From assembly GCA_012845835.1 (NCBI GenBank), contig JABAKD010000023.1, positions 19,950,691 to 20,014,690 on the forward strand: 64,000 nt of DNA, written 5' to 3'. The position numbers and the translations under genes are program-made. The DNA comes from Undaria pinnatifida (lineage: Eukaryota; Sar; Phaeophyceae; Laminariales; Alariaceae). This document shows, in pieces, positions 21,435-32,788 of the stretch (position 1 is its first letter; the number at the start of each line of letters is the position of its first letter). Under the pieces are notes generated by a model, which saw only the letters and a program-made list of their open reading frames with translations, was not told where the DNA came from and did not search any database.

Positions 21435-23737
21435 GCATGTAAAAAAAAAGTATTTCAGCAACTGGAGCTTGCCTGTACCCAGTCCGAGTTTAAATATAAA
21501 TGACGAATACACTCGGCACGTGTTATTCGAAATACGACGATATTCATATTGCCACTGAGGTATACCACCCGTATAAAACGTATACCATGTACCTGTCACG
21601 GTATGCCATATTTTACTTGGATTTTTAATTATAAAAAAAAAAGTTCTGCCGAGGTCACTGAGCCAGAGGAAGATGCAAAAAAAAGAACGGGTGCTGCTGC
21701 TGCTGATGCTGCTGTTGCTGTTGCTGATGCTGACGCTCACCTGTTTCTCCAGACCAGCCGCGCGTCCCTGATCCGCCCTCCTCCCCTCCACCTCGACTTC
21801 CAGTGCCTCATGAGCTTCGCGCGTGTCTGCTTCAGCGCGCTTCCTCCTCTCCGGCAATTCGGCTACCACACCATTCCTCAATAGCTCGAATTTCTCCGAC
21901 GATTGTTGCACTGTTCGACTTCCTCAGCGCATCAAGCTACGGCCGCAACACGGGCTCGCGTCGCGTCGTTGTTCAGTCAACACGCTGCGCGGGAAATCGC
22001 AGCGCGCCTCATCACCCCCATCTCGGCGAGCGACCTCGCCGTCGGACGGACGAGCTCATCGCTAGTTTTTTTTCGATTTCGGCTTCTTCGAACCTCGATT
22101 ATTGACCATTTTATCTCACTACTCTACACTGGCTCTTCTTTTTCTTCAGCTGTACCGGTCGGATTAGGGTGAGGTTTGTTTCGTGACGTGGCTGCACAAA
22201 ACAGCTAGTGTTTGTCTAGAACACTTTTCTACTGCCATCCAACTCATATACCTGACCTGCAAATTAACAGAAACAATCTAAATAGTTACTTTTCCATTTG
22301 AAATATAGTCGACAGAGGTCCCGGCAACGGTATTTAAGATAGGAAAAACGACTTTAAACCGTTTCTCGAAGTTTGGAGACATGATTCGTACCGCGTGGCG
22401 AGCATTTTCGGATCTTGTGACGATTTATAGTGTACTCTAAAATCAAGACGTTTTGGGCCTGAACGGATGGTCGGTCGTCTTGCTCGAGTTTTGGTCTCTT
22501 GGTTGACTATTTTGTTGTGCATGTCTTCATACGCGCGAATAACAGTAGTCAACAGCAGCAGCAGCAGCAGCGGCACTACCACAGCAGTACGGCAGGAGCT
22601 GGGTGGGATTTGCACTTTCGTACGATTCTCTACCTTCCGGGGAAGAGCGCGAGCCGTCCCGGGAGAGGCTTTTCATGCCTCCCGCTCGCGGAGTTGGGAC
22701 TCGTCGGCCCTTGTGTCGCCGAGGACACCAAGGGCTGATGTGTGTGGCGGGCGTGGCATGGGTGTGCGGTCGCTAGGGGCCGGGTGGCGAGCAGCAGAGC
22801 GGAGAATTGTAAGTGTACTGTTTTGAGAATAGGGCGAAATGCGCCGCTTGCACGGGAGCGATCACACGTAATATTAGTTGGGCATATATATAGCTCATAT
22901 CATATGGACGGCGGTGTTCCCCCTCCTTAACCCTTTTGTGACTCCAAGGGGGTTTTTGTGATAATAAAAAATGATCAATTCTCGTATTCTTCACCGGACA
23001 GACCGGTTTGTTCAGCCCGGGATGAAAAAAAACATGCTCGAACTTGAACGCAAAGCGATGTATAGCACAGCCACGCACGCACACATCCACACCTGGCAAC
23101 ACCCCTGGACTCGGCCTACAGGAGTACGCCGGTAGGCGCATGAAACCTGCACGCCGCCTGGGGTCCTCAGCTGAGATCTTACGCCTTCCCAAGCCCGTGG
23201 CTGTCTGGGGCGTTTTCAAAGAACAGAAGTACGCTATTCCCGCAGGGCACTTCGACGCTGATTTAGTGATCATTTTTTGTGATCATTTTTACATACTGAA
23301 TTTTGACTGCTCTCAGGGCGTGGGACCACCCGACCAGGGTGGAAATTGCATCGACCGAACAATAGCGGTGATGTTCTGAGGGCCGAGGGACCTTTCTAGT
23401 GTAAGGACAGACGTCCCCGGCGTGTTACCGGAAGGCGACACGGCCGCGGTGCGAGTTTAGCTGAGGGCTGCACTTCTAAACAAGAAGTCTCTTTTGGGGC
23501 GAAGAAACCCGCCGCGTCTGCTGTGCGGACCCAACTTTTTTGTGACAGTCTCGGCGCGCGCGCGGGCTGCTCGACTAGCGGGCTGCGAAGAGCCTAGTCC
23601 CAAAGGGGTTAACATGGGAAACACCCGGGGTTTCAAAGCAGCCACATCCCAAAGGGGAACCTTGTATGATGTGTCTGATGTGTACGTCTAGCACCTATAA
23701 CGCCAGCCATGCCAGGTCATACTATATTTAACTGCCA
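21435..23737. other. Unassigned; short trinucleotide runs
   Basis: CAG/CTG-type runs are at 21690-21735 and 22552-22575. A minus-strand stretch (about 21740-22060) reads as a charged, helix-like sequence in two frames (for example ELPERRKRAEADTREAHEA) but starts and ends without support. I do not call a gene. Confidence 0.25.
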
Positions 23738-24229
23738 AAACGTTATCTCCGGGGTGTGCTGGCATACGTGATACACGATAGTCATCCCCCACTTTCTCTG
23801 GAAGACAACGACCATGATATCGAGCTGGCAAAGCACAGAGCACTTTCGGCCACAGCACCAAACATGCCGGCAGGTCGGTAGTACCGACGACATATAAAGC
23901 CTGACCAGGTTACAAGTACAATTCTACACCAAAAAACACCATACACACCGACCATATCATAGCATGGTTGTCACCAGGGACGCGTCCAGCAGGGTATTCG
24001 TAACTGGCGTCAAGTTGTGTGTTGGTGAATGTGTGATGTTGCACCGTGATCGAACCCGCCTTTACAATAAAGAAAAAAACGGCTAGAGCCATCTCGAAAG
24101 GGTGCCTACCTTCTTTTAGGCCAACGACTAAGGTGTCGAGCTGGTCTTGGCCACAACGCCAGACATGCCCAGTTCTTATTTGCAATTTGTTCTCACGAGT
24201 CCAAATGTTTCCGAGGACCAACGCCCGAA

Positions 24230-24365
24230 TGGGTAGGGTGGACCGTAACTGGACCAAGTCCGGCGGAAGGCTATCTCCCATGGCCAGGGGTTTTGTTAGT
24301 GGGTGAGCTTGCGCAAGTCCCACACTACCCGGAAAGATGACATTCCGGGTGGCTATCTCCACCGA
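24230..24365 (-). repeat. Dispersed repeat, inverted relative to 47515-47690
   Basis: On the minus strand GGAGATAGCCACCCGGAATG, then GACTTGCGCAAGCTCACCCA, then CCTTCCGCCGGACTTGGTCC, then CGGGCGTTGGTCCTCG follow one another. The same series is on the plus strand at 47515-47680. The parallel open frames are a property of the repeat and do not look like protein. Confidence 0.6.
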
Positions 24366-24471
24366 ACCTGACCCTCAGGGGACAGGCCGGGTCGACATAC
24401 ACACGCACCCGTATACAACGGCAGCTTGCGCTGCCGGGGTTGTAACGAGGACCAATGATAGGGACAGCTTA

Positions 24472-24643
24472 CGCTATACCTACAATGGGACTCGAAGGGT
24501 GCGCCAGCTAGCGTTGGGCTGCGAAAGCAACTGAGTTAAATCGACACACGACGCGTATGAAAATACGCGGAAGTGTGGTGAGCTAAAGCTTTATTTTTCC
24601 CCATCCGCCGGAGGATGAAAAAAAAAAAAAAAAAAAAAAAAAA
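24472..24643 (+). repeat. SINE-like retroposon with A-tail
   Basis: It matches 56100-56250: CTTACGCTATACCTACAATG, CAGCTAGCGTTGGGCTGCGA, GAGTTAAATCGAC, GTGTGGTGAGCTAAAGC. It ends with the hairpin CATCCGCCGGAGGATG followed directly by a run of about 27 A, which marks retroposition. The 5' end is not resolved. Confidence 0.6.
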
Positions 24644-24984
24644 AGAGTCCAAATGTTATCCCCGGGGCGTGCTATCATGCGTGATATACGGTAGTCGTTA
24701 CGGTAGTCGTTCCGAACCTTCTCTTGAGGCCAACCACCAAGGTGTCGAGTTGGCCGAGAACCCTCGGCCACGGTGCCAGCCAGGCCCGCACGTCGGTTGT
24801 ATCGGCGTCAAATCCTGTTGGTCTCCCTGTTTGGGTGTAGTCCGCGGTAGACGAGCGCATTCTTGGGCGGTTCTTTATGTCTCTGGAAAGAAAAAATCTC
24901 CGAAAAATCTGGCGAAGTGACGTGGAGGGGGTAGCGGAAACGTGGAATGGGGGTGGGTGGGTTAGTCTCCAGCAGTATAATTAT

Positions 24985-25320
24985 GAGCAGACGACAGAAA
25001 GCGGTATAGCGCCACCATTACGCGCCACCGTGCGGTACAGAATAATGCACCTAGGTTTTTGACCCCGATCCGCGACGCTGATTGGTCAACTCAGCCTCGT
25101 ACCGGTTTTTGACAAACTCTTTGCGGTACATCGTACCGCGGCTTCTCAGCTCGGCCGTCACCGTTTCCCGACGCGACCCACAACGCCTTCTGCCGCATAA
25201 TACACCATGCGGACCGACTTTGCCCCAGGCTCTTCATGGCTCATACCCTTTCGATTTCCGACCGAATCTCAACCATGGGCACAACGTCATGTAGTATCCA
25301 TAGAACGACGCGCTTTCATA
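24985..25320 (+). repeat. Left arm of a 330-bp inverted repeat
   Basis: It starts GCAGACGACAGAAAGCGGTA and pairs, base for base over most of its length, with the reverse complement of 26165-26495. Shared blocks include GGTTTTTGACCCCGATCCGC, TGATTGGTCAACTCAGCCTC, CGGTACATCGTACCGCGG and CCATGGGCACAACGTCATGT. The outer ends mirror each other (GCAGACGAC and GTCGTCTGC). Confidence 0.75.
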
Positions 25321-26164
25321 TTCCTTCATATTTCGGATTCCTTCGGAGATATGGATATACCTCCCCCCAACGAATGTCACTTTTTTTACACTTAACAAAC
25401 CATCTTCCTCGCCTCGGCAAAACGTTTCTAAGTCGGAGCATGCATCCATACATCTTGTGTCTTCGGGTAAAACAAACCTACCCGACCATGTCTGTGTCGG
25501 TAGACTGACTGCATGCCTACAATACAACGTGTAGAAGGCTATGTACAAGGCTACACGTAATATACTCCAGATACTTTCACGGTCCACAATTCAATAGTCG
25601 AAAGCCGTTGTTTCGTACATAACCATCAGTGCACGACCACGCAGATGGTGCCACCACCCAATAGCCTCTTTTACGTTTAATAGGTATTAGGGCATAGGTA
25701 GTGTATTATTAGTGTATAATAGGTTATTTTCCGGACATCTCAAGTGTGCCCAAGTTCTTGACTGCCAAGTTCAAGTCGTGGCGTCTTCTTGCGTGGATTT
25801 CAACATAATGCGGTGTACAGAGTCGCAAAACCGACGGCCGACGTCATCGGGTGTATGTGTGGGCCAACAGGGTCGACCGTCGCGGGCGTGTAGCGGGACT
25901 GTCACTCCGGCTTTGTCCCTTTGCCCCAGCCTTTTTCCCGCCATCCATACATTCCTAACCCAATACTGGAGCCTGTCCGGTCACCACGGACACGATTATG
26001 CGAGTTAATGTAAACAACAACAACAACAACTCCAATACGTGTACGTGGGGTGTGCGAGCTACGTATGGTGCGAGCTATGTATGGTTGAGCAGCGGTTCGT
26101 GCTGTGTGCGTCAGGGGTGTTGCAATGATTGCTCTGAAAGGACCCGAAAATAAAGAAACTAAAA
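25321..26164. other. Spacer of the inverted repeat, with LINE-tail scrap
   Basis: No gene is recognised. At 25966-26030 a short LINE 3' end is present (CTGGAGCCTGTCC, GCGAGTTAATG, then CAACAACAACAAC), so the LINE family has also inserted here or been copied into the spacer. Confidence 0.45.
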
Positions 26165-26495
26165 GCGCGTCGTTCTACGGATGCTACATGACGTTGTGCC
26201 CATGGTTAAGATTCGGTCGGAAATTGAAAGGCTACGGGCCGTGAAGAGCCTGGGGCAAAGTCGGTCCGCATGGTGTATTTTGCGACAGAAAGCGTTATGG
26301 GCCGCGTCAGGAAACGGTGACGGCCGAGCTGAGAAGCCGCGGTACGATGTACCGCAAGGAGTTCGTCAAAAACCGGTACGAGGCTGAGTTGACCAATCAG
26401 CGTCGCGGATCGGGGTCAAAAACCTAGGTGCATTCTGCTGTACCGCACGGTGGCGCGGGATAGTAGCGGTATACCGCTTTCTGTCGTCTGCCCTA
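26165..26495 (-). repeat. Right arm of the 330-bp inverted repeat
   Basis: It is the reverse complement of 24985-25320. Both arms, read outward, contain the same frame: FYGxYMTLCPWLRFGRK, an in-frame TGA at the same place, and TVTAELRSRGTMYRKEFVKN ending in a TAG. The shared stop means either both copies descend from an already broken copy or the frame is not the true one. Confidence 0.75.
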
Positions 26496-26559
26496 TAAAA
26501 AATGTTATTTTTGATATTTCTACAACACCTGGGTACTTATAATGTAGCCGGCCAGGTAT

Positions 26560-28009
26560 ACAAACAATCGAGTTTTTGTACTTGGGCGGGGCTGTCACCG
26601 CAGACAGAGACCTTAGCATTGAAATAACGCGGCGTTTTGAGAGAGCCTGGGCGTGCTTCCAGCGGTACAAGATGGAAATCTATGATCGCCCGGGTGCGCG
26701 CTTACGGTTGAAGGCGCGTTTGCTGAAAACTGAGGTGGTCGAGACACTGCTTTACGGTTGCATGACGTGGAGCCCGAAGAAGCCTGACTATGACAGGCTA
26801 CGACGGGTTCACCACTCCATGCTCCCCCGATGCCTTGGGTGGCGGAAATGGAAGCGCGCCGACCACACCCTATCGTACGACGACGCGCTTGCCAAGACAG
26901 CTTCCGAGAGCATAGAGTCGATAGTGCGCAAACGGAGGATTTTGTTTCCGGGATTCGTAGCACGTATGGGGGAGGAGCGTCTGCCACAGAGGGTGATGTT
27001 TGGGGAGTTTGTTGGGGGTAGGGCTACTCAGGGGGGCAAGAGAAAGACTGAATGGATCATCTGAAGGAGGATATGTCGGTCTTTGGAATGCACTTCGAAG
27101 GATGGCAAAAGGCTGCTCAGATGGCTGGCAGATGGTTTCGAAGAGTAGAGGAGGAAGCCGAGTTGTTCATGCGGAATTGGCATGAAACGCAAAGACGCAA
27201 AGCTGCAGAGCGACGCGCAAAGGCTGCGGCAGCACCATCCACCGTCGGCATCTCTAAGCGGCCGGGGGGAGGGGAAGAGGGGAGGGGGGGGGGAGGGGGG
27301 GCGTCATGCCCAAGAGACTGAAGTCTGGGTTTGGCCATCATCGTCTTGAAAGTTGTGGGCCTTCTAATGGCCGTGACGAGATAGCAAAACACCGCCCTGA
27401 CTTCTTCGCCATGTTGCGTTCTCTCCACAGTGCCATTGATGATGCACTTAATACCCTCTGTGAGCCCAATGCCGTCTTTAGCCAGTTCCTAGGGTCTGCT
27501 AGTGTGACTTTTTTTTTTTTTCCTTTTCCTTTCGTTGCTTCGTCTTCTTGTCTTGTCTTTTCTTTTCTTCCCTTTCCTTTCTCGTTTTTTTTTCTGTTGT
27601 TGTTTCGCTTTCTTTTCGTTTCTTTCCTTTCCTTTATCTTTTCTTTTATTTATTTCTTTTCTCCAATTGACTTGCGTCTGTCGTGCGTATGCGTAGTGGT
27701 AGATACTACGTGCAATATATACGTGATAGTCTTTCTTGGGTGGCAAGCGGTATAGTCGGTTTCTCCAGGCGTGAGTAATGAGACGTATGCACCGGTATGG
27801 ACCTGGCACATCGTAGACTGACTCCCGATTTCACTTTTATACTGTACGTTTCTGGTGGAGGCATGAATTACGTCAGCTGTGATATATGCGTGTACCACCT
27901 TGGGTTGTTTGTGTTTTTCAATGGGGTATTCCTCAGCTCCAGAGTGACTGGAGCCCGTCCTATGACCACGGACTTGATTATGCGAGTTAATGTGAGAACA
28001 ACAACAACT
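26560..28009 (+). mobile_element. 5'-truncated LINE (non-LTR retrotransposon), copy A
   Basis: The 5' part codes for the C-terminal end of a LINE reverse-transcriptase ORF (see the next entry). The 3' UTR has a polypurine G-rich tract (27259-27302), a polypyrimidine tract (27508-27662), conserved blocks ACTACGTGCAATATATACGTG and TGACTGGAGCCCGTCC, and the end GCGAGTTAATGTGAGAAC with a (CAA)n tail at 28009. The same order is found at 41742-43217. Loss of the 5' end is usual for LINE insertions. Confidence 0.8.
26570..27315 (+). pseudogene. LINE ORF2 C-terminal region, copy A
   Basis: The frame reads FLYLGGAVTADRDLSIEITR, ACFQRYKMEIYDRPGARLRL, LLYGCMTWSP, RCLGWRKWKRADHTL, IVRKRRILFPGFVARMGEER and LPQRVMFGEFVGG. 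This is the region that follows the RT catalytic domain in many LINEs (thumb plus a small conserved tail). A base is missing near 27022 (GGTAGGGC against GGTAAAGGC in copy B), and in the correct frame the codon at 27047-27051 is TGA where copy B has TGG. The RT active site itself lies 5' of the truncation. Confidence 0.8.
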
Positions 28010-28013
28010 GCAG

Positions 28014-28075
28014 TACAAGGGGGGCTTCGCCGCGGCTCCGCGCATGCTCGTAAGGTAACTCAAAGAAGCGGAGAC
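28014..28075 (-). repeat. Structured-3'-terminus repeat end
   Basis: On the minus strand the last bases are GCGGAGCCGCGGCGAAGCC then CCCCTTGTA, preceded by CCTTACGAGCATGCG and, further up, CCCCTTGGAATC. It abuts the LINE (CAA)n tail with only CTGCAG between. The hairpin is shorter (CGCGG/CCGCG) than in the other copies. Confidence 0.5.
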
Positions 28076-28717
28076 GGACCGTAAATGCGACAAAGATTCC
28101 AAGGGGTGTGGTGTGGTAATAAATCAGTTCGCAGTATCGAGATTATGAGGTTGTGGGGCAAGTGTGGAGCAGTTTTATTTTAGTATAACCTTCCTAAACA
28201 CTAGAAAACATTTCCCAGATAGAGACATGTTCGTTCTCTTGCCGTTGTTTCCTTTTGGAACTCAGCATTATTCCGTTGGGATCCTAGAAACGCTCCATCC
28301 TTCGCTCAAAATCCGCGTATGCCCATATTATTTAATTCAGTCATCGTTAAAAAGTTTCAGTCATCGAAATTTTCAACATAGCATGTGGCCCTAATCCTAA
28401 CTTTCATTCTCTTATTTTTAAAGCTTTCGAGTTTCGAGTTTTTCGTTTCTTGGTCCATTCATTTCTTCAAATTTATTTTGTGCGTTCAAGGTACATGCGA
28501 CTTTGATTGTACACCAGGTATTTTAGCGGCTCCTCTGTAGTGCCGGTTGCCTGGACTTTTATATAGTAAGGCAGCCCGGACTTCCTCGGCTTGCGGTGTT
28601 CTCCCCTCAGTGACCTTTATGCACTTGACAGTGCCCCTTATGCACTTGATGCCCTCTATGTGCCAAATACCTTCTTCTGTCAGCCTCTAAAACCATCTGC
28701 TACTACGAGGCCTCCCC
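28076..28717. other. Unassigned region
   Basis: Nothing recognisable. ACACCAGGTATTTT is at about 28511. The sequence becomes pyrimidine-rich before the CCCTT array. Confidence 0.3.
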
Positions 28718-28800
28718 CCCTTCCCTTCCCTTCCCTTCCCTTCCCTTCCCTTCCCTTCCCTTCCCTTCCCTTCCCTTCCCTTCCCTTCCTTTCCTTTCCT
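28718..28800 (+). repeat. (TTCCC)n pentanucleotide microsatellite
   Basis: About 15 uninterrupted TTCCC units end in three TTCCT variants. Confidence 0.95.
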
Positions 28801-28889
28801 TGCCATCTTTTATTTTGATTGTGTTCTTCCTTTTTCAATTGCCTCGGGTCATTCGAACCCAGGGGTATTACTAATACTAATATTGATAT

Positions 28890-29063
<174 letters not shown>

Positions 29064-29493
29064 TGTGGGTCACAATGCTCTGAACCCAACCTGCCTACTT
29101 GCGTCTGAACACAAATCCTAGAACCCTTAGGAAAGTTCCGCACGTTCTCCTAGAAAGATCGTCTCTCGGAGCGATGTCGTTATCGCCAACGCTCCGAGCA
29201 ACAAGGAAGGGTACAACATCCCGAGGAACCTCAAGACGTCTTCCAAGACGCTTCCTCAGCTCGTTGCCCGTTGCTTTTATCCGAGAGGAGTGCGAGGGCG
29301 CGCCGTCGCACACCACTCACTGTCCCTTCTGTCCCCATCTCAACCTAAGATTCTGTCTCTGTACCGAGCACTTCTATTCGTCCGGTGATCGTCAACACCG
29401 CCCACATTCTGCGACCGTAGCCTGAGGGGGATGCTTGTACACACAGCGTTGGAGATTCACACCTCCCTGCGGTGTTCTCGAGAACCAATCCTT
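29064..29493 (+). mobile_element. Solo LTR of the Ty3/gypsy family
   Basis: It is collinear with the 5' LTR at 32303-32735 from TGTGGGTCACAATGCTCTG through GAAAGATCGTCTCTCGGAGC, CAAGACGTCTTCC and GTTGGAGATTC to CACCTCCCTGCGGTGTTC and CCTTATT. No internal gag or pol sequence accompanies it, so recombination between two LTRs of an earlier insertion is likely. ATTAT lies on both sides, compatible with a 5-bp target duplication, but the target is an ATT array so this cannot be told from chance. Confidence 0.85.
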
Positions 29494-29519
29494 ATTATTA
29501 TTACTATTACTATTATTGT

Positions 29520-29898
29520 TCGAGCGAAGCGAGTTTCTAAGTTGCACCGGGGCCTCGCAATATAGGCTCCCATGAAAAAAAAATAGTTTGCGTGCGTGTC
29601 TTCGGCTAAACTTGATTTTAGTGTGGGATCATTTGATTTTAGAATGCAGGTGTAGGCAGACCACCACGGAGCAACAAAACACATTCGAGCGAAGATTCGA
29701 GCGGAGCAACCAAACACACACAACAGACCACACGGGCAACAACAACAGCACACAGCGCTCACACAGCGGGCAGCACACAGACAACGGGCGCAGCGGGCGA
29801 CAATAATAGCCAGCGGAGAGCGGGCATGGAGAGTGTGCCCGCTAAGGGTGTGTCCGCTGAGTGTATCTACTGCTGTCTCGTGGTGAGAGTAGGTCATC
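29520..29898. other. Unassigned region
   Basis: No recognised feature. An ACACAACAGAC/GCGGGCAGC-type mildly repetitive stretch lies at 29700-29810. Confidence 0.3.
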
Positions 29899-30566
29899 AT
29901 GGAAAGACGTCCGTTGGGGGCGATTGACCCAAACTCGGTCCGTGCGCCAACGCCAGAAGGGCGACAGCAGACACGGCGGAGGGGCTTGAGAAGGACCTCT
30001 ACCTAGCTAAGGGAGCCAAGGTCATGCTCACGAAGAACCCGTACCAACAAGTTGGACTCGTGAACGGCATTCGAGGCCAAGTCGTCGAGTTGGTGTTTGC
30101 AGACGACGCGCCCCCGCCGAACCTCCCCCTTTACGTTGTCGCCAAGTTCAGAGGGTACTCAGGGGGGAAATGGTCGTCTCACGAGAGATATAGAGGGTGT
30201 GCGCCGATTTCTTCTGTAGACACTACTTGGCAGGACGGGGGAACGCAGGTCAGGACGCAACTGCCGTTGAGGCTCTGCTGGTCCATCACTATGCGCAAAT
30301 CACAGGAGCGGACGTTAAAGAAGGCCGTCATAGACTTGGGGACGAAGGAGGCCTACACGGGGATTACTTTCGTCTGTCTCAGTAGGGCTAAAAGACTAGC
30401 GGACCTCATGGTAGAGCCAATGAGTTTCGACAAGATAGGCAAGCTTGGAAACTCCGACACCATGAAGGCTAGGTTGCAGGAAGAGGTTGGGCTGGTGGAC
30501 TTAGCACAAAGCACGCAGGGTAGGTACACAGGAATGGGCGTCTTCAACGCCGTCGCGGCCAACTAA
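29899..30566 (+). pseudogene. PIF1-family helicase, C-terminal fragment
   Basis: PIF1/RecD-like helicases unwind DNA 5' to 3'. This fragment holds the conserved end: GLEKDLYLAKGAKVMLTKNP, QVGLVNGIRGQVVELVF, RTQLPLRLCWSITMRKSQER and ITFVCLSRAKRLADLMVEP, closing at TAA 30564-30566. In the third block the usual HKSQGxTL reads RKSQERTL, so a conserved His and Gly of that motif are changed. A frame shift near 29950 separates PLGAIDPNSVRA from the rest, and a stop closes the frame upstream, so the ATPase half with Walker A and B is absent. It could come from a cellular PIF1 gene or from a transposon-encoded helicase. It is a different piece from the Helitron relic at 1740-4060, which lacks this part. 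Confidence 0.8.
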
Positions 30567-30723
30567 TGACCAATTCAATTGCAATGCAACAAACGTCACA
30601 TCGGCTCTATTGCACCTGTGGTGCCCCTCGCAATCACACGAACCAATGGCCCGTGGACGCACACGTCTGACGACAGTTACATCTATCAGCTGTCGCTCGT
30701 TTTAGCGACAGCTATTGTATCCT

Positions 30724-32302
<1,579 letters not shown>

Positions 32303-32303
<1 letters not shown>

Positions 32304-32735
32304 GTGGGACACAATGCTCTGAACCCAACCTGCCTACTTGCGTCTGAACACAAATTCTAAAACCTTCAGGAACGTTCCGCACGTTCTCCTAGAAAGATCG
32401 TCTCTCGGAGCGATGTCGTTCTCACTCACACTCCGAGCCACAAGGAAGGGTACAACATCCCGAGGAACCTCAAGACGTCTTCCCAGACGCTTTCTCAGCT
32501 CGTTGCCCCTTACTTTCGTCCGAGAGGAGTGCGAGGGGGCACCCTCGCACACCTCTCACACTTCTTACTGTCCCCATCTCAACCTGAGATTCTGTCTCTT
32601 TACCGAGCACGTCTACTCGTCCGGTGATCGTCAACACCGCCCACATTCTGCGGCCGTTGCCTAAGAGGAACGCGTGTACGCACAGCGTTGGAGATTCGCA
32701 CCTCCCTGCGGTGTTCTTGAGTACAAACCCTTATT
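32303..32735 (+). repeat. 5' LTR
   Basis: It starts TGTGGGACACAATGCTCTG next to the ATT array and ends at TACAAACCCTTATT. The boundaries come from comparison with the solo LTR at 29064-29493. It starts with the canonical TG, but the aligned end is TT rather than CA, so the end may be a few bases earlier (at TACA). The sequence after it, GGCGTTCAGACGGC, should hold the primer-binding site; I cannot match it to a tRNA. Confidence 0.8.
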
Positions 32736-32788
32736 GGCGTTCAGACGGCAGTCTTTTGGATTGAGCCTTTCTCGAGTTCACCTCAGCC

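Larger units (their letters stand above)
23738..24800 (+). repeat. Three diverged direct copies of a short repeat
   Basis: Segments at about 23740-23890, 24090-24190 and 24645-24790 share ATGTTATCCCCGGGGCGTGC, a ACGGTAGTCGTTCC-like part, CTTCTCTTGAGGCCAACnAC, AAGGTGTCGAGyTGGCC, and GCCACGGTGCCAGCCAGGCC. The order is constant and the divergence is high. A related scrap is at 16335-16378. They look like old retroposon copies. Confidence 0.45.

Noticed and set aside
21216..21911. 231-codon minus-strand frame with a charged N-terminal stretch
   Set aside because: No domain; most of it is low complexity (Ser/Asn runs from a CAG-type repeat) and no homologous copy is in the window.
29099..29425. 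108-codon frame present in both the solo LTR and the 5' LTR
   Set aside because: It lies in LTR sequence and ends within it; similarity between copies follows from the LTR itself, and no known domain is present.
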